Part shown: positions 13,801 to 27,100 of the stretch, one piece after another
Numbering within the stretch: the stretch's first letter is position 1
Layout of the letters: every line of letters begins with the position of its first letter
Source of the DNA: Erythrocercus mccallii
Lineage: Eukaryota > Chordata > Aves > Passeriformes > Dicruridae
Direction: 5' to 3'
DNA: 64,000 nt
Assembly: GCA_013397435.1 (NCBI GenBank)
Contig: VZRG01001523.1
Location: 113,620-177,619, forward strand
Translations under genes and position numbers: made by a program
The notes under the pieces: generated by a model
The model's database searches: none
Told to the model about the DNA's origin: nothing
The model's input: only the letters and a program-made list of their open reading frames with translations

Positions 13801-16800
13801 GTTTAGAGTGAATATTGAGATGAAGAAGAAATGGAAGAGCAAACTCTTGAATGTGAGGGTACCTCATAGATGTGGCCTGGGAAAGTAATTTTCTGCCTGG
13901 TTTTAATTTCTCTTCACTGGTCTGGAGAAGAACTGAGATGAGCAGTTGTGAGGCTGCAGGTTTCACTTTGATTACCACAGCTGTGGGCCCAGCCCTGGGA
14001 AAAAGGCTGGGGTGGGTGAGAGGCTCCTCTCGCTGTCCCCTTCCAATCTGTCCAGCCCTAACATGGAGGGGACCAACCTTCAGCTCACGAATGACAATTC
14101 AGGTTCTGTGCTGCTCAAATTCTCAGTCTCCCTGACCCCATTAACTTCAAAGAATTTTGAATACTGTGCTGAACTGGAGCCATTTTTATGGATATTACTA
14201 AAAGTGATGATGAACCTGTGGATCACCCTTGAGAGTGACCTCCACCAGACAGTGTGAGTTCTCCCTGTCCATCAGGACACATTTCTGTTCCCTGCTTCCA
14301 CCTGTGTTTGTGGTGAGTTTGCTTACAGATGGAGGAATGAGGAGAGAGCCAGGACTCTCCTGGATGCAGAATTCCAGGTGTCACTGTTTGCAGAGGCTGT
14401 GTACTTGGCTGTGGACTTGAACTAGTGCTTCGCACTAATTTGAAACACATCCAGCAAAACTAATTCTTCATCTTTTCTAGTTGAAAAGTGCCTTTTGTTG
14501 AAGGCAGAACATTTCACAGAACCGTGTGTGCTCAGTTACAAATGTCATCAAGAGCACTGCTCAAGGCCAGGATGGGTTTTTTTGCTGCTGGGAAAAGAGT
14601 GCTGCCCCAGGGTCATACATAACAAAACACAGAGCAGCCTTTGTAAGGTGGAAAATGTGGCCTCAGGGAAAGCCTTTCTGAAATTGGGCCTGTGGCTCTC
14701 ACAGGCTGGCTGCTGGGTGCTTTGAGGTTTGCCCTCCCAGTGTCTATGTCTTGGTCATTTATCTATAGCAGGTTCTAAGTGAAATCCAGACTGCATCCTG
14801 AGAATTACAGTCTGAGTCTGGCTTTTATGAGCAGGCTGAGAAAAATCAAATCTGCTTCTGCTTCTGGCTCCTATGCAGGCTGCACAGTGAGCCAAGCTGA
14901 GCCCAAAGGGTAGAGGCTGCCCTCCTCTAGTCCTGCACCTTAGACATGCTACTGGGAAAAGGAAAATGTGGATTTAAGGGAGAATTTATCTCAAGCCTTC
15001 CATTTCTAAGGGGAGAGCACTTGCTAAATACCATTGCCTCTGCGTTTCCTGTTGTACCTGATGTGCCTTCAGTTGTGGCCTGGTGGTTTTGAGCATCTCT
15101 ACTGGATTGCATCCCTTAGAGAATCAGAGGATGCAGCTCGCCAGTTTTGGGGGGAAAAAAAGAGCCAATTCTGTGGCTTTTGTGTGACCTAATGTGACTG
15201 AGGAGAGATGCCCAAAGTCCTGTGACTGTCATCAAGATGTCATCTCTAGACAAACCCTCAGCTCTGGGTAATTCTAAGCACTGAAATGCCTGTGTAGATG
15301 GATGTAACTTTTCTTGATTGTTCTTTGGGGTCTAACTTCCACCCTTTGGGGTTGTGCCTGTGCCATGGCTCCCATTCTGTGGGGCAGTTGTGTTAGTGTT
15401 TCCCTGCTTCAGGGACATGCTGGGGGGACAAATGCATTGAAGCCTGCAAGGTGTTTGGGTGGCTCTGTGGGTGCTAGAAGAGAGGGAAATAAAGTTGATT
15501 TACTCTTTGAGATCTTTGAAATTGCATGCCTATGTCAGAGGCCATAAGGGCAGCTTAAATCCTTGAAGATGCCCTGCAAATACATCAGCAGCAGCTACAA
15601 GTGGGCCCATTCCTCCACCCATTATCAGACAAAATTGGCAGTCAAAGTAAATAGAGGTATAGTCAGGTCACAAGTGCCTTTCAGTTCTTCATATTCCTTA
15701 TATAAAAGGACTGGAGAACCTTCTCATTCTTGCTATCTATAAATCAGCACGTAAAAATAAAGTGTGTGAAACCCAGCCTCTATGCAGGGCAAGTCCTCCT
15801 GCCTTGGAAGGGAATTTCACTCCTGCTACAGCACTGAATGTGGTCTGCTTGCGTTTCTGATAGTGTATTTGTGGATCACCTTGAGGAGAAGAGGGGGAGT
15901 TATACAACTGTTCCCTCACAGTGCTACTGGAAAGGGTCGGGCTTTGTCTCCTTTGAAATAGATATCAGGAGAGAGCTGCAATCCTGTGAAAACACACATT
16001 TATTTCTGAAGTGTTTTTGTATTGTGTGTGTGGTGCACATGAATAGAATTGCCACCTGTCCAAGGCTGATAAGGATGAGCAGTGGTCATGTTCTTGCAGT
16101 TTGCTGTGTGAAGAATTGGCACCTACATCTTCCCTCAGTCTGAGTTTATGAAATGCTGCATGCAAGGAGTTGTTTCACCATTTGTGGTACTTTCTGAGTT
16201 TGCATAGATGAGGATTTGTTGGAGATTTTTTTATATTGGATAAAGTGTTTGCCATGGCTTCTGAAAACCCTTTACGCTTTTCTTCTGTCCTGCTGTCTCA
16301 GAAGGATCCCATTAGTTATCCTATTCTTTTAGGAATCCACACATGGCACTGCTTTCCTTGATAACCTTGGCCTCAGCTCGTGAGTGGGCAAAGTGACAAG
16401 ATTCTGATACCCATGTGCTTTGGGCACTGAGTAGAGGAAGAGACTGAGAAAGCTGCTTGGTATTTCCATGTCACCCAGCAGGGAACTTGTCCTTGCAGCG
16501 GGGCTGTTGCCATCATTCCATCCCACGTAACTTCCCCTCAGGATTTGCTGAGCCTTGCCAAGCACAAGGATGGACTCCTGGGCTTTGCTGCGCTGTGACA
16601 CAGCTGATAGGGATGAGGATATGTAGATATGCAAGTAGGTGGAAATTCTCGAATACATCACAATAGTAATAATAATAATGTACACTTGTACTGCCTTGCA
16701 GCTTTCGCTGGAACTTCTGCCCACGCAACAACCCACTTGGTTCACAATGCAGTGTGCATGCTAGACAATTAGTGGCTGATAATGAAAAATGTCATGGGAA

Positions 16801-19288
16801 ACAGCAGGAAAATCATAGCTTACTCCAAATATATAATGAAATGTAATTAGCACAGACAGCAAAACAGACAATTTATGGTTTCTTTTTTTTTTCAAAATTA
16901 AGAAGTACCAGTAAACACTCCTTTTTCGGGAAGTTTGATATCAAATGAAATTAAAGAGTTATTGTCTGGAATAGTATTTTATGCAGAATTTAACCCTTGC
17001 ACAGCAGAATGGATTAAGATCTTGCTAGTTGCAGACTCTCCAAGTGAATCAACTATGGAGCTTCTTGTGTTCATTCCCCTGGCCCTGGTCCATCAGGAGA
17101 GGCCAGGTCTGGTAGCAGGATTGCTGTGAAAGCAGCTACAAGCCCCAAACCCAGCTGGATTCAATGCATGTAACACTGTGGCCAACACTTCCCTCTTGTT
17201 CTTCCGGACAGATTCTCCCTGAAGTCATCTTGTAGTGTGAATGTAGCTTTGAGGAGAGGTTGGAGCAGGAATAGCATTATAATGCCTTGTGCCCACTATG
17301 TCCTCTCTCAGATTTCTTCTGTCGACCTCACCTGCATTTCTGATCCCTTTTCACACTGCACCTCTGGTTTGTTCTTGAGCAGTGGGCAAGGAGTGTGTGC
17401 AGCTGTGTGGCCTCAACCTGCCAGGAGCACAAACACCATTTCTTGCCTTGTGCCCTCAGCCAGAGCAGCAGAATGAGTGGACCCACTGTGACACTGCACA
17501 AAGGGGTCTATGACACTAATTCCTTGGCTTAAAAATGGGTAAATGGGGGAGGATCCTGGCTGAATGTTTATGTCCCAAACCATGAGGTGGTCAGCACCTC
17601 TCAGGGTTTGGACCAGGAGTTGAATGCCTCACTATGTCACATTTTCTGTCTCCAGACACAGTCTGTCATCCATTGGTGTGAGGATGGACATTTTACCTGT
17701 GTGAAAACTGACACATGCCAGCAGTGCTGCAGCACAGGGGATGTGTGTGCATTTTTGCTACTTTTCCTCCTCAGCACCTCTCAGGCCCAGACAGCCGCCA
17801 CAAGCCCAAACACAGCTCTGCTCCTAATCAGTTTTACAGCCATTTCCCTGGCACATCCTTAGTTTAGAGTTTCAAATCTGCAGAGAAAGCCCATCAGCTG
17901 GGGGTTGGAAGGAGAGCTGGGAGGTGTGATCAGGACTGTGTGCAGGTACAGCATATTTTCCTCTTGATGATGGAGAAGAAAATTGCCAGTATTTGTCAAT
18001 CCCCCTCCAGAGGGATTTCAGCATCCATCTGGAGCCAGGTGCAGAGTGTGAGGCAGTGCTCAGGTGCAAACTCAGCCTCCCCTCAGAGACATTTTGGCAC
18101 AAACTTCTGGTATCTGGCACGAATATTGTGGTTGGGAAAAGAGGAAACTTGTGCATAAAGCCACAGGACAGGATCCATGAGCTGTGTTGCCCTGTGCTGC
18201 AGAAGTCCCAGTCACCTCCTTGCACTAGGACAGACCATCTTTAGGAGAGATAGGAGAGCTGCTCGGTGCCCATAGTGAAGGGAGGTGAGAGATCTGAGGC
18301 CTTTTTGGTACCTGGCTGATGGTCTTTTCCATGCAGGTAGAGTCTGTGCTGTCCCTTCTTGCCTGGGCTCCCAAAAGCTCTGCCTCTGTGTGGACAGTTT
18401 TTAGTACTTGGCTTCGAAAACTTCCACCTGGAAGTTGATGCTGGACCTTTGGTGAGCTCTGATAGGTGGTGCCTTTTATAATTTTTTTCCCCAAGGAGTA
18501 GGGAAAGCTGGAAGAGTTGTGCCAAGTCCTATGCCACTGAGCTACTACTTTCTTGTTCCTCTGTATCTGACCAGGAAACAAGAATTAGATGGGCAATAAT
18601 ACTGTTGTGCCAGTCTGAGTTACTTTAGAGCAAATATATAGCAGGTGATCATTTGTCTCCAAGCTTTCCCTCAGGATGCCTGTCCTAATTTTTCTTCTGG
18701 GATTTTGCAAGGTACTTGAAGGTCTGTTGGGGAAAAGGAGCACTTTGAGGATTTTCTCTAGCTGGGGCTTGAGTAGCGTTTCAGAGCATGTGTTGAATAA
18801 CTTATATTTAAAAATACTGGTGGCTTGCTTGTGCCCTGTCTGAGAAGGAGGAACCCTCTTGTCTCCTTGGGCCCACTGAGATTTTTACAAAATAAAATAA
18901 ATGGTAACAGGGGTGTCCTTGCTGCACACATCCTCTTGTGTGCTGAGATGTAGTGATCCCATGTGTTTTATATATAAGGTAGAGCATTATCCTTTTTCCT
19001 GCTTATTCTTTGCTCAGGAACAGGGTAAGTGAGTGATGGGATGCAGCCAGGCTTTCGTGTATATTCTGGGCTTATGGCTACTTTGATTTATACTCATCTC
19101 CTTTGATTTACCCTTGGCTCCAGCAGCCATTTAATGGTGACTTCAGCAGCTGAAAATAGCCAGAGTCGATGTCTCACTCAGCCACTCTCACATCCCCAGC
19201 CCTGCTCCCTGGGCTGAGGTGTGAGGAGAAAATGGGTCTGAGATGTGCTGGCCAAATTATCTAGGGAAATTATGGCACCAAAATTGCA
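7861..19288. other. Long gene-free stretch
   Basis: No recognisable coding exon, RNA gene or well-preserved mobile element. Small simple-sequence features are an A-rich tract near 11001-11015 and a short (TAA)n at about 16665-16680. A first coding exon carrying the start of the anchored SYT16 form could lie here or to the left of the window. I found no convincing one. Confidence 0.45.
16665..16680. repeat. Short (TAA)n microsatellite
   Basis: About five consecutive TAA/AAT units, seen directly. Confidence 0.8.
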
Positions 19289-19416
19289 GTGCTGGCAGGC
19301 TCAAGGACAGGTTGGATGGGGCTCTGAGCATCCTAGGGAAAGGTGTCCCTGTCCATATCAGGAGAATTGGAACGAGATGGTCTTTAAAGTGCCTTCCAAC
19401 CCAAATCATTCTGTGA
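19289..19416 (+). mobile_element. CR1 LINE, short 3' end fragment, sense orientation
   Basis: The segments 'ggacaggttggatggggctc', 'ggaaaggtgtccctgtccat' and 'ccttccaacccaaatcattc' followed by TGTGA are the terminal part of an avian CR1 3' untranslated region. It is severely 5'-truncated (about 128 bp) and non-coding. It lies about 1.5 kb upstream of the SYT16 transmembrane exon. Confidence 0.87.
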
Positions 19417-20920
19417 ACTGTCTGTGCCCATGCAGAATAGAGCAATGAAAGTGTAGACTTCACCTTGTTGTCATTTAAGCTGCTGTGATTCAGTGCATAT
19501 TTCTGTTGCTTCCTCAGGCTGGGATGAGGGAGGTCAGAGCCACCTCCAGAGTTTGTGTAACACGAGTTGCTCTGGGTTCAGTCCCAGCCACTCGTTTGTT
19601 TGGCATGTGGGCTGCTGCTATGCATTGGTGATTTTTGTTTCCAGCTGAGACATGTTAGCTTATATTAATTCAAGTTTTTTTAAAATCCCCCTGGGAGCAG
19701 TCACATGGTGCACTATCAAGGCTGTAACTGGGGACAATGTAGCTCTTCTAGCTCAAGTCTTTTGCTGAGTCAAGTCTTATAAATTCCCTGCTGGATGTTC
19801 CACAGGCAGGGCTGGCTCTGTTTACTTCCTTTCATCCTGCTCATCTCATCTCTGAGCTGCAGCTTTGTAATCACAGGCATCCCTGGTGTGCCACTGATGC
19901 TGCTGATGTTTCATTTTTATGGGGTCTTTGACTTGAACTGAGCAGCTGAACTTCACCTCTTCCTGGTGAAGTAATTACCAGAATAACAAGCCAATTTTTT
20001 TTTGCAGATGACACTGAAAGTTTTTGACAAGTGTGCCCTTGCCACCCACATCAAGTGATGTATGTAGAGTTTGTCCCTTGTTTTGGCATTTTGATATGTG
20101 TGAGAGAGGTGAAATGGCTTTAAAAGCTTTTTGCTGGCGCCTGTGGTTTGTTGCAGACCCAGTGGTACAGGCAGAACATGATAAATTGAAATCAGACTTT
20201 CTTTACATTTTGACATAGGGATGTTGATGTTCAGGGCTGGGACATCAGCTAGTGCAAAACCACTGTGCTCATTACCTGTAGCCAAGCCTGACACTCAAGG
20301 AACTAAACAGAATCACCTGAACTGGAGGCTGATTTTTTTTTTTCCCAGAAAATAATGGTAATTATGTAGTATGGTAATATACTTCTTACTTAAGGGTAAA
20401 GTAGCAGTTGAATGAGGATCATAGGCTATACATTAAGCTGGTTCTTAGTAAATGTAATGAAGTTAGTGAGTACCATTATGTGTAATCTGATTGTTTTAAA
20501 GAAAATACATAAATTGCAAAGGAGGTGTTGGGGCCTTAATGACCAACTATCCTTTCTTGGCTGGATCCTTGTTGTAGTAGAGATGGAGAGCAGCTCTCTT
20601 GGAGCAGGTGGAATTCTGCATTCCTACAAAAGTTTATTAAAATCACTTGGTGTCTTTCCTATGTTGGAATTCATCCTGTGACAGAAATGAAGACCTTAAT
20701 TGGAACTAAGCCTGTGTGATGTACATCCTTAGTAGACCAGAACAATGTGTTAAAAGGATGTTGTATCCAAGCCCAAATTCTGCTGGATTTCAGTTCTATT
20801 TCTTCTGTGAAGCGGATGGGGATGCAGAGCCATGGATACAGTCGGGCTTAGGCCACATCTTTCCCTAGGCGGTTTTTCCTGGTTGTGCTGATCATCTCTT
20901 TTCTGACTTTCTGTTCTTAG
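19417..20920. other. Non-coding stretch upstream of the transmembrane exon
   Basis: No repeat or extra exon recognised. The right end holds the splice acceptor of the next exon: a pyrimidine-rich run (20896-20918) ending in TTCTTAG at 20914-20920. This makes it the end of an intron whose upstream exon was not found. Confidence 0.6.
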
Positions 20921-21100
20921 TTACTCCTGACGCCGCTGGTTTTTTGTCTGCAGTTGGAGCCTTCATTATCCTCCCTGCAGTCCTCTTTCTCTTCATCAAC
21001 AAGGAGCTCTGCTGTGAGGAGAGAGGTGGGCTCCCATGCCTGGAACAACAAGGACGAAGAAATCCCTGCAAAGAAAAGTCCAGAGCTCGTGAAGGCCTTG
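20921..21100 (+). CDS. SYT16: SYT16 transmembrane-anchor exon (internal, phase 1-1)
   Basis: This is a 180-nt exon bordered by CTGTTCTTAG and a strong donor TTG|GTGAGT. In the phase-1 frame it reads TPDAAGFLSAVGAFIILPAV and continues through a hydrophobic helix to FINKELCCEERGGLP. That is the same arrangement as the N-terminal anchor of SYT14: a short lumenal stub, about 20 hydrophobic residues, then a juxtamembrane Lys/Cys-rich segment whose paired cysteines could be palmitoylated. The two leading bases complete a codon begun in an upstream exon, and the last G begins the next codon. The upstream exon with the start codon, expected to encode only about ten residues as in SYT14, is not identified. 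I assign it to SYT16 from its position and orientation upstream of the SYT16 C2 exons. SYT16 is usually described as lacking a membrane anchor, so use in mature transcripts needs proof. Confidence 0.85.
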
Positions 21101-24100
21101 GTGAGTGTCAGAGTATTGCATTGTCTTTGATGTACAGAGTCCTCTGGAGGCTTTGATTGCTGGGAGGACAGACACAGCCCCATTTGCTGTTTCTCAGGTT
21201 GTTTGTGTGGAAAACAGTAGGGTTTTGGGTAATAACCTCCCAGATTTGATCATGAGGATATGCAGTTGCCACCATGTTCCCATTATCTTTGTTTGGAGTA
21301 ATGTCTTCAAAAATGAAAGTCACCTCTGGGGAAAGAAGCATGCTCCCTGCTCTGTCTGTTGTGGGAGTGCTTTGTTTATCCAGTGAGGAGCAAAATGTGA
21401 GTGTTTCTGAGTAACAACTGTGCCTTTCTGCTCATGAAGGATATGTCTGTCCTGGTTTCTTTGTAGTAGATATTACACGCTCCTTTGTGTGTTTGTTGTG
21501 TTCTGGAAATGTTGTCTTGGGTAAACCCGTAAGTCCTGGAGTCAAAACAACTGGGAATTTTACTATGTTAGAAAAAGAATGTTTTAATTTTTCTCAGTCA
21601 TCAAAAATGCATCTGTTCTGGTAACTTTGGCAACTGTGAATTTGGTAATTTCTCCCTGTATTTGTTTGTAAATTTGCATGTCATAAGTGTATAACCACTG
21701 AGATAGCCAAGAAGAGGCCTCAGAAGCCTCCCTATTGAAAGGTCTGCTTCTCAATGGTTCAGTCTTAAATCTAAAGGCAGAAGAACACAATCCCAAAACA
21801 CAGAGCTCATACAAGGCTGTTTTGTTGTTCAGTTTGCCTTGTGCCTCAGTGTTGCAAAGGACATAATCTGGTCGTACTTTGAGACTCCAGGACTCATGAG
21901 CAGTTGAAGACTTGGATGCCATCTGTGGTAGGTACTCAGTGGGACTAATTCTTGCTAAATTCATTAGTGAGCCAGGGACAGGTACCAAAAAGGCACAAGT
22001 ACAAATGGTACTTGAAATGACTCCTGCCCACACCCCTCTCGACTGAAAGTCCCAACTTCAGTGTTTCCAAACAAAGGCTATGGGGTTTTTTAAATAAGTT
22101 TCCTGCATCTATATTAATTTTCAGTCTTTTTTCCCCTTCTCTTTGCCTCCCATCAAGTGGTGTAAAAATGTGGCTTTTATTTCAGTTTTTAAGATGACAC
22201 ATCTCCCAGGAGCGTGTGGGTGTTGACATTCTATGGAGCTGTCACAGGCTATCATGTAAACATGTATTTGCAATGCTTTTTAAAATGTGAATTATTAATA
22301 AACATAGTGGCTTGGTTTTTTGTGTGTGTTTGTTGCTTCCAGATTTTGAAGGACAAGAAATTGCTTCCCAGCTGACACTCTCGATGGCAATTTTCATTTC
22401 AGACTGAATCTCATGTGTCTGAGTGATAAACCTTTGAAAACATGGGCTTATAATGGAAACACTAATTCAACTTTAACTACAGCTGTGCCACGCAAGAAAA
22501 ATACCACATACATTAATGAGGTGCTAAATCTGATACGGCAAGGAATGTGTTGTAATCATTAATTACAATGGAAGCTTAAAACTGGAGTCTGCTTTTTCCG
22601 TTCAAATAAAATCGGCTTGGCGAGTTGGAGCTGAGAGTTATTTAAGAATACCACCTCTATATTTAGTTTAAATTTCACCGTGGTGTCTTGGTACTTGTAA
22701 AGTCAATATGGAATCTGTGTGTAGGAAATGCCAATGCTTTTAAAGGACAGCAGCATGAGGGAATATATTAAACCCTGGGCTACCTCAGTGTGTCATATGG
22801 CGAATGTAGAAACCTGGAGGCTGAGCTTGGGCAGGAAAGCCAGGGAAGGCTTTTTCCAGCATGGTGAGGGAGCTCTCCCAAGAGGAGTGTTGACAAGCAA
22901 GAGTTTGCTTCAAATTCGGAATCTGGCTTTGCTGGGTAGGAAGGAGCAGGATGGGGAGTGTTTGCAACATGCAGTTTGTTGGTTAGCATTCACTTTTCCT
23001 CTTTTCACATTTTTTCTTCTGAGCTGTGCGTGTTGCAAGGAGATCCTGATTCCAAGGACTCTGGTGTTCTCTGTTCTCATCAGCCCACTAATGGTTGCTC
23101 TTCCCAGTTCTAAGCTCTCAGACTGGGGAAGGATTTTTGATTCTCTACATCTGGAATTAAGGGTGCTTAGAACATATCTATCTAAATGGGAGAGAAGACA
23201 TTTTGCATGGCAGTGACATCTGTTGTAGGATGAACCCCCCACAGGCAATATCACAGGTGAATGAAGGCTGTGGCCTGGGCTATATGGGTTCAGTGCATGA
23301 GCTGCTCCTCTTGCCCTTGGATCCAGCTGAGTTTTGAGTTATCTACCAATGAAGAAGAGAGCTGGTAGAGAAACATGAGCAAATCTGTCTACTTTGCAGG
23401 TGTGTAGGGTGACATTTAGAAAATGTACTGTAAAATGTCAGAGTCTCTTTTTTGTTGTTGTTTTTGTTTTCCTGCATAGAGTCTGACCTCAGAACAAGGC
23501 AAGTGACAGAATGAAATAGGTGTTCCCATCAACATGGCTCTAGGATACATCTGGCTGGTTTCTTCCTGATTTAATTTTAATTGCACAGTTTGTGTCTCTG
23601 TGGAGGGACAAAGATAAGGAAAATATCATTGTGAAAATGAAGATTTCATTGAAAACTTTGTAGGATAATTCAGGACAAAGCCTTTTAATTACAGGGACAA
23701 AATAGATGGCAGATTTTTGGTGCTTTAGACCTCCATGGATCTTGTTCTTGGCTGGTTCTTTGATCCTAATGATGAGTCCATCTCTTGAGCAGGGATGTGC
23801 TACCATGGTTTCTTCTCACTCACCTGCAAGAGTCCCTTCACTGAGAGGGCTGGAGGTCATCTAGACACAGCCAGCCTGTACTTAGGATGCACTTGGCATT
23901 CCAGAGGAGAGCTCAGAGCAGGCTGTAAAGGTAAGGAAGCTGGTAACCACATAGCTGGTAGGAAGGTGGCATCTCAAGCTTGCTTGGCTATGCCCAGGCA
24001 TGTGCAGAAGGAAGAGGTGGTGGTATGAAGCAGTCCTGATCTTTCTAGAGTGATGTAGAGCCTTTAAAAAGGTAATGTGCAGAACTCCTTTGTGAGGGGA

Positions 24101-27100
24101 AAGTTAACTGCCATACCTTTTGAGTCAGCTGGAATGGTTCTTCACAGCACTGGTGGTCTTTCAGACACTGGGAGAACGTGCATGGGAAATTGCTCCTTGA
24201 ATCATCTCTCCACACAAGGAGGACCTTCTCTTGAGCACAGGCTTGAGGGAAGTCAGTGAGGTCTCATATGAAACCTTTTGATGCTGTGGTGGTTTGGTGT
24301 CCCTGTCTGTAGCGTGAACTTTGGGACCAAGTGGAGGTGGTGATGTACCTACACATGGTGTTTATCGTGTTGGGGAGCTCTTTACTTCAAAAGTTCATGG
24401 GTGAAGGGAATTTCACAGGTATATGTGACAATGCTGGGCAAACCTTTGTCTAAAAGCTGTAACCAACCATACACTTCAGTGCTGTGGCTTAAGAGAGTGA
24501 AGGGTCCTCTTTGTTCTATGCCATAATCTTTTCATCATGCTGTGACCTGAGACTGGGAAAGAAATTGTAGCTTAGTACACTGTGCTTTATATGAAAATAT
24601 TCCAGTTGTGCCTTGGTTAAAGATGTGCTCTTGATGTGTGAAAACAGCATAAATACGGTAAGGTTTGAAGGAAGATTTTCTTTTTTTCATTTTTCCTTCT
24701 GTTTTATCAGCCTCAAGAGCACTTTCAGTTCAGGTTCTCAAGTTGTTCTGCACAGCCACTGTTCCAGCCTCTGGGGCTAGCTGCACACTTAAAATAAATA
24801 AACAGAGATGCAGTTCTTATATAAACCACTTATCTCCCATAGCTTTAAGGAAAGCATCAACACCTCTAGCACTCACCAAGGGCTGCAGTGTTAGCAGTGC
24901 TGCCTGGGTGCTGCCTTTCCTTGTCAGTGCTGCCCGGGGCCCAGGCGGGCCCTGGGGACCTGTCACATGCAGTGAGTGGGACTGTCACATGCAGCAGAGG
25001 CACAGAGTCATGTTTAGAAATAAGAAACGTGGGTGAGTGTGACAGCACCAGTCTGGCTTCCTCAAAAGTTGTGGAAAACCAAGGGGGGTAATTCTCCAAA
25101 GAAATACAGTTGTGGTTGGTCCTTTTAACTGTGATGCTGAGTACCCAGCAGCTCCACTGTCCTCGGAAAGGGCAGATTGAGAGTGAGCCTGAGGTTGTTT
25201 CTGTCACCCAGCTGAGAGTTGGTAGTTCAGATTCCTTGACCAACCAGTGGCAGGAAGGAGAGAAGCTTGTGAAAGGGAAGTTTCTCAGTACCCAAAGGAA
25301 GCTGCTCTTCTAAATTGCTTTTCTTCTCAGCTGCTTCAGTAGAGGCATGTGGGAAGAGTGGCTGGCCATGGGACAGTGTGATTGCTGCTACTGGTGCCTG
25401 CCCTAGATGTTGGAGAGCCCGGTTTGCAACAAGCTGAATTACATGAAGGATTAGAGTGGCTGAGGGAGCAGTGCCTAAGTCAGTAGGGACAACTTCCTGC
25501 TCCGATCTGTGGCCCCAAATTCCTTGAAATCCTTTGAGCCTCGGTCTGGTTTTCCCAGCAGCTCCTCAGCCTCCCAGCATCTCTGGCTTATGGTTGACTT
25601 AGAAGTGAGAGGAGATGGGAGCTGCAGCCTCAGCCATGTGTGCACACAATGATGGATCACCAGGAATCATCCACTGTGTTTTTGTCTCCTAAACAGCTCT
25701 GTCTGCACTGCTCTTGGTGGTCCACACAGAGCAATTCCCACAGGCTCTGTGAGGATGGAGTGTGTGCGTGGGGGAAGGAGTAACAGGAACTGGGTGACTC
25801 CTCTAAATGTTCCTAAAATAACTTCATTTTGTTAAACAGCTAGACTTGCTCTCCCACTGCTAATTTCCATGCAAGTAATTGCTCTTATTGACCCTGGTTT
25901 GTTCACTTGCTGTAGACTGGGTAGCACAATCGCAGGCGGGGTGGAGTCCATGGGATGTGCTCTAGGGAGCAGCTTGACAGCACAGGTGGGTGGGTTGGAG
26001 TGGTGGTGTAAATTGGTGTTTCTCCAACCTTTTGAACTTGTGATTTCCTTTTGGCTATTTTGTCTTCATGCAAGCTGGTGAATGGCAGCAGCTCAATTAG
26101 GGAACTTGCTGTAATTTCTGACTGCAGGTTTCTTCTTTCATTCCCCTAATCCAGTAATTACAGATGTTTCTCACTCTTTCAGCCTGAAAGAGCACAGTTG
26201 CCACTACTAACACCACTTTTCTAATACTCCAATGATTTGTGAATTTCTTTATGCCCTTTATGTAACCCTCGGCTGGAGAAGTATAAATGAAGTTATTCAT
26301 TGCTGCTTTTTGTACAACCATTTGGCATGGAACAGTTAGGGGCTTTTTTGTTTCTCTGGTGACAAGTAGCTCTTTAAATGCAAAGGGCTTTATTTTGATT
26401 TGAAGGATGTGACTGCTTTCCATGGAGTGACTCTGGATTTAACACCAGTGCCAAGTCAGAATCTTGTTCGCCTGAATCTCCAAACCAAATTTTATGGCTG
26501 GGGAGGTGTTGCCATTTTCTCTCTCCTGAAAATTCCCCCAGGTTTTGTATTAATATTTAGGTGGTAATAATATCTATTTGTGCATTCACAGATCCTCTGC
26601 TTTCTGGGTGCCCTGGACTTATTATCATGAGATGAACACACCTCTTATTTCAGTAGTTCTTACAGTCTCGGGAAAAAGAGACTTCTGAAGAGGTCAGCAT
26701 AGAAATCACCATCAGCTCCTCAGCCCCATTGTTGTTGGAGCTTCTGCACACAATGTTTGAATCTTGGTCTTCCAGGAATTCTTTTTTTTGCTTGAATTTG
26801 TGATCACACACTCTGTACAATAGAGAGACCTGGGTTTTTTGAAAAAAAACTCCACAATTTTGAACGATAAATGTCACATTTGCATAATTCCTTTTTTTTC
26901 TTCTACCTCCTTCCTCTTCTCCCCATCCCACTGAAGCAGTGAGATCACTAATTTTTGCCATTGTTATTGACAAAAGGAGAGCATGAACAAAGGAATGAAA
27001 AGAAAGTAGGAGACAACATGGGGCTAAATATCCTGATCAAAACCACTTTTGTCATTTGGGTATCAATTTTTACAACTAATTTGGCACAGCATCACTAGCG

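Noticed and set aside
22728..23216. 162-codon open frame downstream of the anchor exon
   Set aside because: It contains hydrophobic patches but no recognised motif, and lies inside a SYT16 intron with no fitting splice sites.
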